Shown here: piece after piece, positions 34,435 to 44,085 of the stretch
Layout of the letters: every line of letters starts with the position of its first letter
Position numbering within the stretch: the stretch's first letter is position 1
NCBI RefSeq assembly: GCF_026230105.1
Contig: NW_026614232.1
Location: forward strand, 1 to 64,000
Direction: 5' to 3'
DNA from: Diorhabda sublineata
Taxonomy: Eukaryota; Arthropoda; Insecta; Coleoptera; Chrysomelidae
DNA: 64,000 nucleotides
Made by a program: the position numbers and the translations under genes
Notes under the pieces: generated by a model
The model's input: only the letters and a program-made list of their open reading frames with translations
What the model was told of the DNA's origin: nothing
The model's database searches: none

Positions 34435-35990
34435 GCCAACGAAAGTATGTAGAATCACACCTTGAAGTACAAGGACAAAAGTATTTCTCACCCGAAGACA
34501 AAGCTACCGTCTTCAAAAACAGCTTACAAACTGTCTTTACTCCAACTGACAACCCCCCCCCCATTTCTCAAGGGACTTTGCCGATGAAACCCACTTCTTC
34601 ACCCAAAACATAACCCGGAGCCCCCACTGGATTACCCAACTAAATGAGAACATTCCACTTCTCGCACAATTTACCGTGGATGTTGTTAAATCGGCTTGCC
34701 GATCTGGGAAGAACTCCGCTTCCGGGCGGGACGGAATCTCATGACAGGCATTAAAAAACCTGCCTGAGACAGCTCTCCCTGAACTCTGCGGTCTATTTGA
34801 CGCATGCCTGGCATTTTCTTACTTTCCTCAATGTTGGAAATGCGCCAACACAGTACTCATTCCCAAACTTGGCAAAGACACTTCCAATCCTGAATCTTAC
34901 CGCCCTATTTCGCTCATCAGCGTCTTGGGTAAAGTCTTTGAACGTTTGATTAAAGACAGAATCTGGGACTTCTGTACAGAGCTTAATATTATTCCAAAAC
35001 TCCAATTCGGATTCAGGCCCAAACACTCCACCCAAAACGCCATCACCAATCTTCAAACCATCTTGACCAAAGCGATGAACCAACACCAGTGTGCCTCCGC
35101 CATTTTCATGGATGTTCAGAAAGCTTTCGATCAGGTCTGGCATGCCGGACTTATTAGGAAGCTTCTGACTATCCGCATGCCACCTCCTACTATAAAATTG
35201 ATATATTCATATCTCACCAACCGCTCCATCAGAGTCAAAGTTGGTCATTGCCTTTCCGAATCTTTTACCCCACTTACTGGCGTTCCACAAGGCTCAATTC
35301 TGTCCCCACTACTCTATATAATCTATACGTATGACACTCCAGTCCCACTGGAACCAACAGTAAAGATCCAAATGTACGCGGATGACACCGTACTCATCGC
35401 CTACGCTCAAAACATGCGCTCCCTCAATATCAAATCCCAAAATATTCTGAATCAATTTTCGGATTGGTGCTGAAAATGGAGGGTTACTCTAAATTCTCAA
35501 AAATCTCAAGCCATCGCCTTCATACATCCCCAATACGTGCGAAAACATCAATCTCAAAACCTCCACTTGAGACTTTGGGGAGAGGGGCTCGAAATCCGCA
35601 GAGAAGCCGTCTACCTGGGTGTGAACTTCACTCACACTCTCAATTGGACGGCCGATCTGAATAATACTCTGAACAGAGTACGGAAACAAGTCAGGCTCAT
35701 CAAAGCTCTTGGTGAAAATTTCGGACGAACCCACCCCCTGACCCTATTTCATACGTATAAGACATACATCCACCCGCACCTTGCCCGAATATCTCATCAA
35801 AAGACTCCTGACCTGCGAGTAGTCCATTCTTAGGTACTGCCAATACAAATGTAGGTTTAGCCCTAGCAACACCGTTTATGTCAATACTGACATAACCCCC
35901 ATTCCAAGCCGCCTAAATGACCTCCAAGCCCGCTATGTGATTCGAACAATCGAATCAAGTAATTCCGCTGCGAAAGAGACCCTCCTCATG
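34435..35990 (+). pseudogene. Jk2-3 ORF2 remnant: reverse transcriptase
   Basis: It begins within the linker (RLTGQRKYVE) because the endonuclease is deleted. RT motifs: NTVLIPKLGKDTSNPESYRP region near 34850, MGKVFERLIKDRIWDF at 34925, FGFRPKHSTQNAI, AIFMDVQKAFDQVWHAG, GVPQGSILSPLLYIIY and MYADDTVLIA near 35371. Lesions: a frameshift in a run of C near 34555, an in-frame TGA after DGIS near 34741, TGA at 35472 (Arg in Jk2-1) and a frameshift near 35790. The C-terminal part up to about 35990 is present and longer than in Jk2-1. Confidence 0.83.
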
Positions 35991-36559
35991 CCCTCATACG
36001 CGGCCACTAGGCGCAAAACTCACAAAAAAATTCCATTATCCGCCACTTCGACTGCTAGCAACAGCATACGAGGATCTCCCGGAAACCTACCTTAATTTCC
36101 TCGATAGTTCCCCCATATCAATCAGATAAATACCGACCCCCAACACCCACCCTCACTGTCATTCGATATTCGGAGTTGCAGGTTCTCTGCGGTTTCCCTG
36201 CAACCTGGAGAACCGATTCTCCAGATAAATAACCGACGATAGGGAATAATACAGCCGCAGCTGTACCCGCCCACCCCAAATTAGATTAAGAAAAAACACA
36301 AAATAAACAAAATAAATATATGAAAAAAAACCCAAAGGAAAAAAAAGTGAAAGCGGACTCGCGGGTAAGACCCTGATAAAACTTTCTATTTCCGGTTGTG
36401 TCATTTAGGCACATTCCTTATTTTATATGTTTCAAGACTTTTCTTCGCATGAAGAGACTCTGTTAATAAAGCAAATTTAATTGTGCGGAGAATTCCGTTA
36501 TTTAAAGTGGCCGTACACTTAGTACGGACCAATATTTAACTGTTAAATTTCAGGAAATT

Positions 36560-37944
36560 TCCCAAATGTAGGGAAAAACCCTATGATAGAGGAACATCGA
36601 AGGATAGGTTGACGAAACTTCTTGAAGCAACAGTAAGGAGACTGGAAGAAGACCTCAAAAGAAAGGATGAAGAAAACAAAAAAAAGGATGGCGAAAGCAA
36701 AAAAAAGGATGGGGAAATCAAGCTCCTGAGGGAACAGTTGAAACACAACTGGTAAGAATAGATAACCTGACGGAAACACTGAAAGAATTGAAAGGCAAAG
36801 TAACAAAACTCATAGAACATAACGAAAGGAACCAAAAAAAAAACAACCCCAAAATGAAGACAAAATCTGGGAAAGGAGATGCGAGAGCCCGACTATAGTC
36901 ATGGAGGAATCCAACAGCGAAGGCTGCCCAATGGAAGAGGAGGAATTCACGCAAGTAAAAAATAAAAGGAAACGGAAAAAAGCGAAAAGCAAAACCACAG
37001 AAGAAAACAAAAACGACAGTAATGGAAGTCAGAAGGAAATACAAGAAGAATTAAAAGAAATAAAGAGAAGCGAGGAAGAAAAACAGAAAAAACCAGAGAG
37101 GAGGCCACCTCCAATCATACTGAAATCTCCACTGCTGTGGACTGTTATCAGGAAACAACTGATACAGAGAAATATAAACGCCCAGTGCAAAATGGGCAGT
37201 TTTACAGGAAAGATCACCACGCAGTCAGTGGAAGACTTCAACAAAATGAAGATGCTCCTGAGCGAGCACAAAGAAATAGAGTGATACACGTACGCACTCA
37301 GAGAAGAAAAAGAAAGAAAGCTAGTGATAAAAGGACTAGCAGTGAACACCACAGCATCGGAAGTAAAAATCGAACTAAGGGAAAAAGGACTGAAACCCAA
37401 AAAAGTATGGCAACTCACGAGCTATACTCAAAAAAATAAAGACAACACGAGAAAATTGCTACCAATATACATGGTAGTTATCGAGCCTGCAGAAGAGCAG
37501 ACCTACAAAAACTTGAGATATCTCTGCCACACGAAGATAAGTGTGGTAGAACAGAAAAAACACGACGGACCTGTACAATGCTACAGGTGCAAAGGTTTCC
37601 ATCATGGACAGAGCACGTGCAACATGGACGTGCGCTGTGTAAGATGCGCAGGAGAACACAGGGTCGCGGACTGCATCCTGAGCAAAACGGAAAAACCAAA
37701 ATGCAGAAGCTGCGCGGCAGATCACCCAGCCAACTACAGGGGGTGTCCAAAAAATCCAAAAAAAGTGGAAACTAAAAAACAAAAAACAAAAACCACGATC
37801 CCAGGAGTCAGCTACGCCCAAACGGCCAAGAAAACGCCGTTAGCCTCAACTTCACAAAAACCACAAGGAACGGGCGAGATATTGAGTATGCTGCAGAACA
37901 TGCAGGCACTCATAGCGACATCAATAGCCCAACAAGCCAAATAA
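36560..37944 (+). pseudogene. TeA-3 ORF1: gag
   Basis: The ATG region is deleted as in TeA-2. The N-terminal coiled coil has short near-repeats of KKKDGE (36661-36720). From 36901 the frame is long: CPMEEEEFTQVKNKRKRKK, RRPPPIILKSPLLWTVIRKQ, then TGA at about 37282 in place of the Trp codon of EIEWYTY, then 37324-37944. The latter holds LVIKGLAVNT and three zinc knuckles (CYRCKGFHHGQSTC, CVRCAGEHR, CRSCAADHPANYRGC). The Glu codon that is TAA in both TeA-1 and TeA-2 is intact here. ORF2 begins one base after the stop. Confidence 0.85.
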
Positions 37945-37945
37945 A

Positions 37946-40526
37946 ATGACAACCAACCTTCCTAGTCAAATAAAGATCGGCTCGTGGAACACAGGAGGAC
38001 TACGAACAAACCAAAACACCATGGGAGTGATCTTGGAGGAAGAAGATTACGATATCTTCGCTCTACAAGAAACGAGATTGCCAGGTGACACACACAGATT
38101 CACCTGGCCAGGCTACAACGTTTATAGAGACGATATAAACGGACGCTCCGGAGGCACAGCGATCTTAGTAAAAAAAGAGTTGTGCCAACACCGAATAAAC
38201 TCACCGGACGGACTACTTAGCATGGAGGCAACAATAGTAGTCATTAAAACATCATACGGCGATATTAGAATAATATCAGCATACGTACGGCCTAAAAACA
38301 CAATACACGAGGAAGACGTGTTAGCAGTACTCCCAGATGTTAAAAAAGGCATTATCATAGGAGATCTGAATGCCAAGTCCCCTGACTGGTACAGCACAAG
38401 AAGAAACATACAAGGAAGAAACTTGGAGAAGATCATAGAAGATCACCCATCCTATCAAGCGATAGGACCAGTAAGACCGACACACTACCCACCAAACGGA
38501 GGAAGGCCCGAGGTTATAGACATCGCTGTGTTGAGAGACATGACGATGCCTGTAGAAATCGGGACCATAGACGGCGGCGACACTCACTCAGCAATCATCG
38601 TCACCATTGGTAGCGGCAACAGACAAACAGGAAGAACCGTGAGAAAAACCAACTGGGATAAATTCAGAAGGCTAACAGGACAGCTGTTAGGACCAATCAC
38701 GGAAATAAAAAGCAAGGATATGCTAGAAGAACAGGTCTGTTTCTTCGAAGAAGCACTATCAGAAGCGATAGAACGAAGTACCACAATGACCGTAGCAGAT
38801 TCAAAAATATAAGCGACGATCTGAGAAATCTGATTAGGGGGAAAAATCGAATAGCTAGAAGTTCCCAAAGGACACAAAACCCAGAAGAAAGAAGGAGAGT
38901 CAGGGAAATGAAACAGGAAATTCAGGAAAAATTACAGGAACACAGGAGCGAAGAATGGAACAGAAGTATGAACGAATTATATCCGCAAAAACCGGGATTA
39001 CGGAACATATCTAGTCCTGAGAGAAGAAAGAAAACCAATGCTGCCAATACACGGAAGCAACGGGATGGCGTACACAGACAAAGAGAAAGCAGAAGAGCTG
39101 AAAAACACAATGGAAATTCATTTCACAATGAACGAGCATCCCGACGAAGACATGGACTTCTCAGACATGATAGAAGGAAACATAAATGAATACCTAGAAG
39201 ACGAGGAGGATCAAAAAACCCTAGGATTCGCAACACCGATGGAAGTGAAGGAATTACTTAGGTTCGCATCAGCAAGGAAAGCACCGGGAATAGACGGAAT
39301 CTCAAATAGAGCGCTGAAAAACATGCCAAAAAAAGGTATGGCATACCCTTCGAACATAATAAGTGGCATGTTGAAGACAAAACACTTCCCATCGAGATGG
39401 AAACAAGCAGACATTATCATGCTGAGAAAACCCGGGAAAGACCCCACTTTCCCCCAAAACTACAGACCGATAAGTTTGCTACCTGCCATGAGTAAAATCG
39501 CAGAGAGAGTGATACTGAAGATTCTGAACGAACAAACAAGTACATTAAACACTATACCAGAGGAACAATCCGGCTTTAGGAAAAACCACAGCACCGAACA
39601 ACAAATTTTGAGACTAGTAGAATATACTACTCAAGGTTTCAACCAGAAAGAATCCACAGGGGTAATCTTCTTAGACGTAAGCAAAGCCTTCGACCGAGTA
39701 TGGCACGAAGGTTTGCTTTCCAAGATGAAAGAGGCAGGATACACAAAACCGCTCATAAAACTCCTGAGCACGTACCTCAAAGACTTCAGGTGAAGGTTGC
39801 AAACGAAAAATCGGAGGTCGGAGAGCAGCAGGCGGGAGTACCGCAAGGAGCGGTACTATCACCAATGCTGTATAACATATACACAGCAGACATCCCGAAA
39901 ACGGAGAACACCTTGACAGATTGACGAATGGTGCAAAACATGGAAAATACAAGTCAACTGCGAGAAAAGCCAAGCAGTTCTCTTCAAGAAAAAAAGAAGC
40001 CACCAACCCGACCGGAAAATAAAAATTAACAATGAAGAAATCCAGTGGACAAAAAAGGCCAAATACCTAGGCGTAACGCTAGACCAAAGTCTCACTTTCA
40101 ACGAACACGTGAAAAACACTGCCGACAAAGTGAGACAAGCGAGAGCAAGACTATGCGGATTAATCGGTGGAAAAAGCAAGTTAAAGACGGAAACAAAACT
40201 CAGATTTATCAGGAGTATAATAATACCGATTATAACGTACGCCTCTGTTGCTTGGGACATACTTGCAAAACAAACAGAAAGAAACTACAGGCTCAACAAA
40301 ACATAACGCTGAGATAAGCACTAAATGTTCACTGGACAACAAGTAGCGAGGAAATATACGGAGAAACGGGACCCGAAAAGTATTATACATCATGGACCAA
40401 AGGGCAATAAAGTTATTCGAGGAGTTGGCAACACACCCCAACGAAGAATTAAGGAAAATCACAAAATACAATAAAGAAGACTACAAGAAACACAAGAGGC
40501 CCAGAAAACAATTGGATGGATAGGTA
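37946..40526 (+). pseudogene. TeA-3 ORF2: endonuclease and RT without active site
   Basis: Starts ATG 37946 (MTTNLPSQIKIGSWNTGG). The endonuclease is intact-looking to 38812: FALQETRLPG, GGTAILVKKEL, IIGDLNAKSPDWY and SAIIVTIGSGN. About 11 bases missing at 38805 shift the frame. RT 39038-39793 holds KPGKDPTFPQNYRPISLLP, SGFRKNHSTEQQ and FLDVSKAFDRVW; a frameshift near 39790 follows, then AGVPQGAVLSPMLYNIY (39700-39924). A deletion then joins NTLT to the DEWCKTW region, removing the YADD motif. The C-terminal 39925-40526 is in several frames and ends KKHKRPRKQLDG. Confidence 0.86.
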
Positions 40527-40613
40527 ATGTAGGTCAAGATAGGTTAGTAATAGCAGTAGGTTAGGTTAGTATGAAAAAAAAAATTCTCTATCCACAATCC
40601 TAGGTTTTCAGAG
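40527..40613 (+). other. TeA-3 3' UTR with TTAGG-like repeats
   Basis: Directly after the ORF2 stop: AGGTAATGTAGGTCAAGATA, then GTAGGTTAGGTTAGT at 40556-40570, then a run of A. TeA-2 has the equivalent at 6430-6487. TTAGG is the common insect telomere repeat; the match is short and degenerate. The sequence then meets CCTAGGTTTTCAGAGACAAC and the shared 3' segment. Confidence 0.5.
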
Positions 40614-40830
40614 ACAACCCACAAGAGGACACCCCCCGACACGGTAACTCCGCATTTCACAAGCAAGTGTAGAGTTATACATTGGGGACAGCTATAGAGA
40701 AGGCGAAGGACCACTCGGATTAGATCTTTTCCGACTGGTTGGAGGTTGGAAGAGGTTTACCCGAGGCCGCGAAACACACACACACACATTATGACGTCCA
40801 GACCATGAAGCCAAGAGAGTATAGTCAACA
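40614..40830 (+). repeat. Shared TeA/TeB 3' segment, truncated copy
   Basis: Begins CCACAAGAGGACACCCCCC, passes a (CA)n tract at about 40777-40791, and stops at AGTATAGTCAACAG, where the TeB-3 leader begins. The part up to the (TG)n tract seen in the other copies is missing. Confidence 0.68.
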
Positions 40831-42316
40831 GCAGGTAGCTGTGCTTTGACACAGCTTTTTATTTATAATGAATTGAAATACTTCTGCATGAAAGAATTGT
40901 GTTTGTTAACACAAATTTGATTGTGCGGAATTTATCCGTTTTTCGAAACAGCCGTACTTATCAGTACGGCTTAAACTTTTCTTTTAGGTAATTTCCAGGT
41001 ACCGAAGCAAAAATAGGAAAACCGAGACAGAGAGTAACAGGCATGGAGCCTGAAAACTCCAAAAATAGGGTTGAGTTATCTAAAATCATAATTCAACAAA
41101 AAGCTGATTATGAAGCGCTAGTTGAGACGATGGGACAGCAAATTAAATTCCTTAAAGAGAGGATGAGAAACTACGAAGAAATGATCATCGGTAAAGACAA
41201 GCTAATTAAGTCCTTAGAGGGCAATATTAGAGAACTCAATGCCGATAACAACAAACTGGCAGATAGAATAGTAGATTTGAGAGATGAGTTGAAAACTCAA
41301 AATAAAACAAAAGAAGGAACACAAAACGAAGACTGCCCCATGGAAGGAGACTACATGGAAGTGAAGAACAATAAAAAAGAAAGAAAGCAGAGAGACAATC
41401 CTCAGATGAAGAAATAGCAACGGACAAACAAATCCAAGAAGAATTGGAGAAGATAAAAAAAGACGAACAAAGGAAACAGACAAAACCGGAGAGAAGGCCA
41501 CCTCCGATAATTCTAAAATCCACACTGATGTGGACAGCACTACGCAAACAGCTAGTGCAAAGGAAAATCAATGCCCAGTGTAAAATGGGAATACACACGG
41601 GCAAAATAACGACGGCAACTAAAGACGACTTTAACAAGATGAAGATGCTCCTGAGCGAGTACAAGGAGATTGAGTGGTATACATACCTACTCAATGAAGA
41701 AAAGGAGAGGAAGCTCGTCATAAAAGGACTGGCTGTTAACACCCCAGTGTCGGAGGTAGAGGAAGAACTGAGGGAAAATGGACTGAGGCCAAAGAAAGTA
41801 TGGCAGCTGACAAGCCGTACTCAAAGAAAGGAGGACAACACCCGAAAACTACTACCTATCTACATGGTAGTAATAGAACCTACAGAAGAACCAACTTATG
41901 AGAAGTTGAGATACCTCTGCCACACAAAAATAAGTGTGGTAGAACAAAAAAGGCACGACGGACCTGTAAAATGTTACAGGTGTCAGGGATTCCATCACGG
42001 ACAAAGCACGTGCAACATGGACGTGCATTGCGTGAGATGCGCGGGAGCGCATAGAGCGAAGGAATGCACGCTCAGCAAGACGGAAAAACCGAATTGCAGG
42101 AACTGCGGAGGAAAACACCCCGCAAACTACAAGGGGTGCCCGAAACACCCGAAAAAGATGGAGAACAACCAAGCAAGGAACACCACGCAAACAGGACGCA
42201 CTTACGCACAAGCTGCGAAGAAAACAACAAAGCCAGGAGAAAAAACACCAGAGCTACTGAGTATGTTGCAGAGCATGCAAACACTCATAGCAACACTCAT
42301 TGCCCAACAGAAGTAA
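40831..42316 (+). mobile_element. TeB-3: gag-only LINE
   Basis: Leader 40831-41042 and a single ORF1 (41043-42316), followed by the shared 3' segment to 42773. There is no endonuclease or RT between gag and the 3' segment. The junctions are head to tail with TeA-3. Leader hairpins here are the clearest of the window: GCTGTG/CACAGC (40838-40855), TTGTGTT/AACACAA (40897-40914), CGGA/TCCG (40926-40938) and GCCGTACT/AGTACGGC (40951-40970). Confidence 0.82.
41043..42316 (+). pseudogene. TeB-3 ORF1: gag
   Basis: Starts MEPENSKNRVELSKIIIQQK. A coiled-coil-like first 100 residues lead to CPMEGDYMEVKNNKKERK. The frame must then change by one base near 41385 to reach QSSDEEIATDKQIQEELEKI and the rest, 41444-42316. 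The latter contains RRPPPIILKSTLMWTALRKQ, LVIKGLAVNTPVSE and zinc knuckles CYRCQGFHHGQSTC, CVRCAGAHR and CRNCGGKHPANYKGC. Apart from this single shift it is intact to its stop at 42316. It is the best-preserved TeB gag. Confidence 0.83.
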
Positions 42317-42470
42317 ACCACAAGAGGACACCCCCCGACACGGTAATTCTGCGTTTCATAAGCAAATGTAGAGTTATACATCGGGGACAGCTATAGAGAA
42401 AGCGAAGGACCACTCGGATTAGATCATTTCCTATCGGCAGGAGGTAGGAAGAGGTTTACCCGAGACCGCG

Positions 42471-42504
<34 letters not shown>

Positions 42505-42773
42505 AGACGTCCAGAACAAGAAGCCAAGAGTGTATAGCCAACAGGCTAATCTCTTAATAAAAAGATAAGATATCCCAGAATCTCCCATAGACCTTAGGGG
42601 AGACGAAGGAGTCGACGCGCTAAACTGCGACGCGAAAGAGGATGATGACATGTCAAAATGACAGGGGGAGGTGGAATTTCCTTATTCGCACCCACTCGCG
42701 GATTTATACGGGAGTGGGTGCTTAGAGGGACGGGCTTTCTCACGCGCAAGTGTGTGTGTGTCTGTTAACTTCT
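42317..42773 (+). repeat. Shared TeA/TeB 3' segment ending at the H2B promoter
   Basis: Starts CCACAAGAGGACACC right after the TeB-3 stop. It contains a long (CA)n tract (about 42474-42501) and a (TG)n tract (about 42750-42762), and ends TTAACTTCT at 42773. At that point similarity to the other copies stops and AATTTTACCCACTTTTCG begins. It is more diverged than copies 1 and 2. This is the only place where the right-hand end of the segment meets non-TE DNA, so it gives the element's 3' boundary. Confidence 0.68.
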
Positions 42774-42837
42774 AATTTTACCCACTTTTCGATAAATACG
42801 GTACGTCATCTAAGTGTTTTTTTTTTCAAGAGAAATA
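42774..42837 (+). promoter_or_regulatory. H2B core promoter and 5' UTR
   Basis: GATAAATAC at 42791-42799 is a TATA-box variant about 45 bp before the ATG. GTACGTCATCTAAGTG follows as a probable initiator region. Only about 17 bp of non-TE sequence lies upstream of this TATA motif before the TeB-3 3' segment. No CCAAT motif and no divergent H2A gene are seen upstream. Confidence 0.5.
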
Positions 42838-43209
42838 ATGCCACCAAAAGCTAGCGGAAAGGCAGCGAAAAAAGCCGGAAAGGCTCAAAAGAATATTTCA
42901 AAAGCCGATAAAAAGAAAAAAAGGAGGAGGAAGGAAAGTTATGCTATTTACATTTACAAAGTACTTAAGCAAGTTCATCCTGACACCGGTATATCGAGTA
43001 AAGCTATGAGTATAATGAATAGTTTTGTTAATGATATATTCGAACGAATCGCCGCCGAAGCATCCAGATTGGCTCATTATAATAAACGTTCAACAATTAC
43101 AAGTAGAGAAATTCAAACTGCAGTGAGACTATTGCTTCCCGGAGAATTGGCAAAACACGCAGTCAGTGAAGGAACTAAAGACGTTACCAAATATACTAGT
43201 TCTAAATAA
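42838..43209 (+). CDS. H2B: Histone H2B
   Basis: Encodes a 123-residue core histone, the usual length for insect H2B, which pairs with H2A in the nucleosome. Start ATG 42838 gives MPPKASGKAAKKAGKAQKN, a Lys/Ala-rich tail, then the basic KKKKRRRKES segment. The histone fold follows, with YAIYIYKVLKQVHPDTGISS, AMSIMNSFVNDIFERIAAEA and RSTITSREIQTAVRLLLPGE. The C terminus is VTKYTSSK, containing the Lys that is ubiquitinated in other species. No intron, and a 3' stem-loop follows at 43289, as expected for a replication-dependent gene. One oddity: the GTKDVTKYTSSK end has Asp where animal H2B almost always has Ala. Its 5' neighbour is a TE array and not H2A; H1 lies 18 kb downstream on the same strand. 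Confidence 0.98.
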   Translation: MPPKASGKAAKKAGKAQKNISKADKKKKRRRKESYAIYIYKVLKQVHPDTGISSKAMSIMNSFVNDIFERIAAEASRLAHYNKRSTITSREIQTAVRLLLPGELAKHAVSEGTKDVTKYTSSK

Positions 43210-43288
43210 TAAGTATAACACATCTACTATATTGACCGAAAATTTTTCATTTTATTTACTTAAATAATAACATCGACCAAAAAAAAAC

Positions 43289-43304
43289 GGTTCTTTTCAG
43301 AACC
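43289..43304 (+). terminator. Histone mRNA 3' stem-loop
   Basis: GGTTCTTTTCAGAACC matches the histone stem-loop consensus (six-base stem, four-base loop), bound by SLBP. It is 80 bases after the H2B stop. ACCACA follows as a probable cleavage site, and GAACGAAAGAC at 43342-43352 is a likely U7 histone downstream element. Confidence 0.93.
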
Positions 43305-43479
43305 ACAATACTACTTTTTTTTATTTATATATTTATATAACGAACGAAAGACTTTAATTCAATTGAATTCTATTAAATATGACGAAAGATGATATTCCAC
43401 TTAACTGAAAAATTCTCTTCTAAGATCAATAAAAATTTATTGTGTATTAATATTATAAGGCCATGTTTTTCCGTTGTAC

Positions 43480-43530
<51 letters not shown>

Positions 43531-43602
43531 TTCTAACGTCGCTTTTGTTTTAAAAAGTTTCATATACTAATTCACTGTCGGCTAAAGACAAAAAAACCCG
43601 AC
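43305..43602. other. H2B 3' flank with TA tract
   Basis: AT-rich non-coding spacer containing a (TA)n run at about 43483-43526. It is cut at 43602 by the errantivirus-like insertion; the 4 bp CGAC at 43599-43602 are duplicated at 49656-49659. Confidence 0.7.
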
Positions 43603-43867
43603 AGTTACATGCGAAGAATTTCTGAAGGACATTTTTAAAACAATACCATTGTATCAAATATCACAAACATGTATCAGCATTTATTCTATTTTTGTATCAA
43701 ATAACGTAAACATGTATCAGCACTATTTTACTATAAATAAGATGTTTGTAAACAACTCAATGATATTTAATGTTTATAATTAGTTCGATCTTGAGATTAA
43801 TTGTATTCATATAAATATACAAAAATAAAGTTTTTTAATTTAATTTCTAAACCCGAAATTTATAATT
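43603..43867 (+). repeat. 5' LTR of the errantivirus-like element
   Basis: Starts AGTTACATGCGAAG. It contains ATATAAATATAC and AATAAAG near the 3' part (possible TATA and poly(A) signal) and two CAAACATGTATCAGCA-like direct repeats. The primer site overlaps its last base. Confidence 0.88.
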
Positions 43868-44085
43868 GGCGCAGTCAGTAGGATTAGTGCGGTCGCGAGT
43901 TTACGCAAAGTGCCGGCTAAGTACTCCATTACCTCAGCACTAGATCTACATACTCAACGAGGGACAGGACTTCAGACAAGCTGTAAGTGCCAAGTCTCCT
44001 TATTATTTTGATTCCTTTATTATCCATCCTTATCAATACTTTGAATGAGGAAGAGATAATTTAATAATATTAAAAATATTATTTT

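Larger units (their letters stand above)
29274..36345 (+). mobile_element. Jk2-3: LINE with full 5' end, split by a hAT and cut at 3' end by TeA-3
   Basis: Starts at about 29276 with CAGTTGCTTTCTTAGAGCGC, identical in kind to the 5' end of Jk2-2. It carries a 5' UTR of about 540 bp, gag (29820-29865 and 33155-34431) and RT (34435-35990). The 3' UTR stem-loop block runs to 36345, where the TeA-3 leader begins. Endonuclease is deleted: the gag end NNNNSTD runs into RLTGQRKYVE of the RT linker at about 34430. A hAT element occupies 29866-33146. Confidence 0.88.
36345..40830 (+). mobile_element. TeA-3: plus-strand gag-pol LINE
   Basis: Leader 36345-36559, ORF1 36560-37944, ORF2 37946-40526, 3' UTR from 40527, then a shortened shared 3' segment (40614-40830). 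The leader is joined at 36345 to the Jk2-3 3' UTR, at a run of A following ACCCAAAGG. It is the mirror of TeA-2 with respect to the Jk2/satellite core. The RT active site is deleted, so it is dead. Confidence 0.87.

Noticed and set aside
40831..42316. TeB as simple internal deletion of TeA-3
   Set aside because: TeB gags share residues with one another (for example CVRCAGAHR, LMWTALRKQ) that differ consistently from TeA gags, so TeB is its own lineage.
43105..43209. H2B as an intronless retrocopy
   Set aside because: A canonical histone stem-loop and downstream element follow; replication-type histone genes lack introns naturally.
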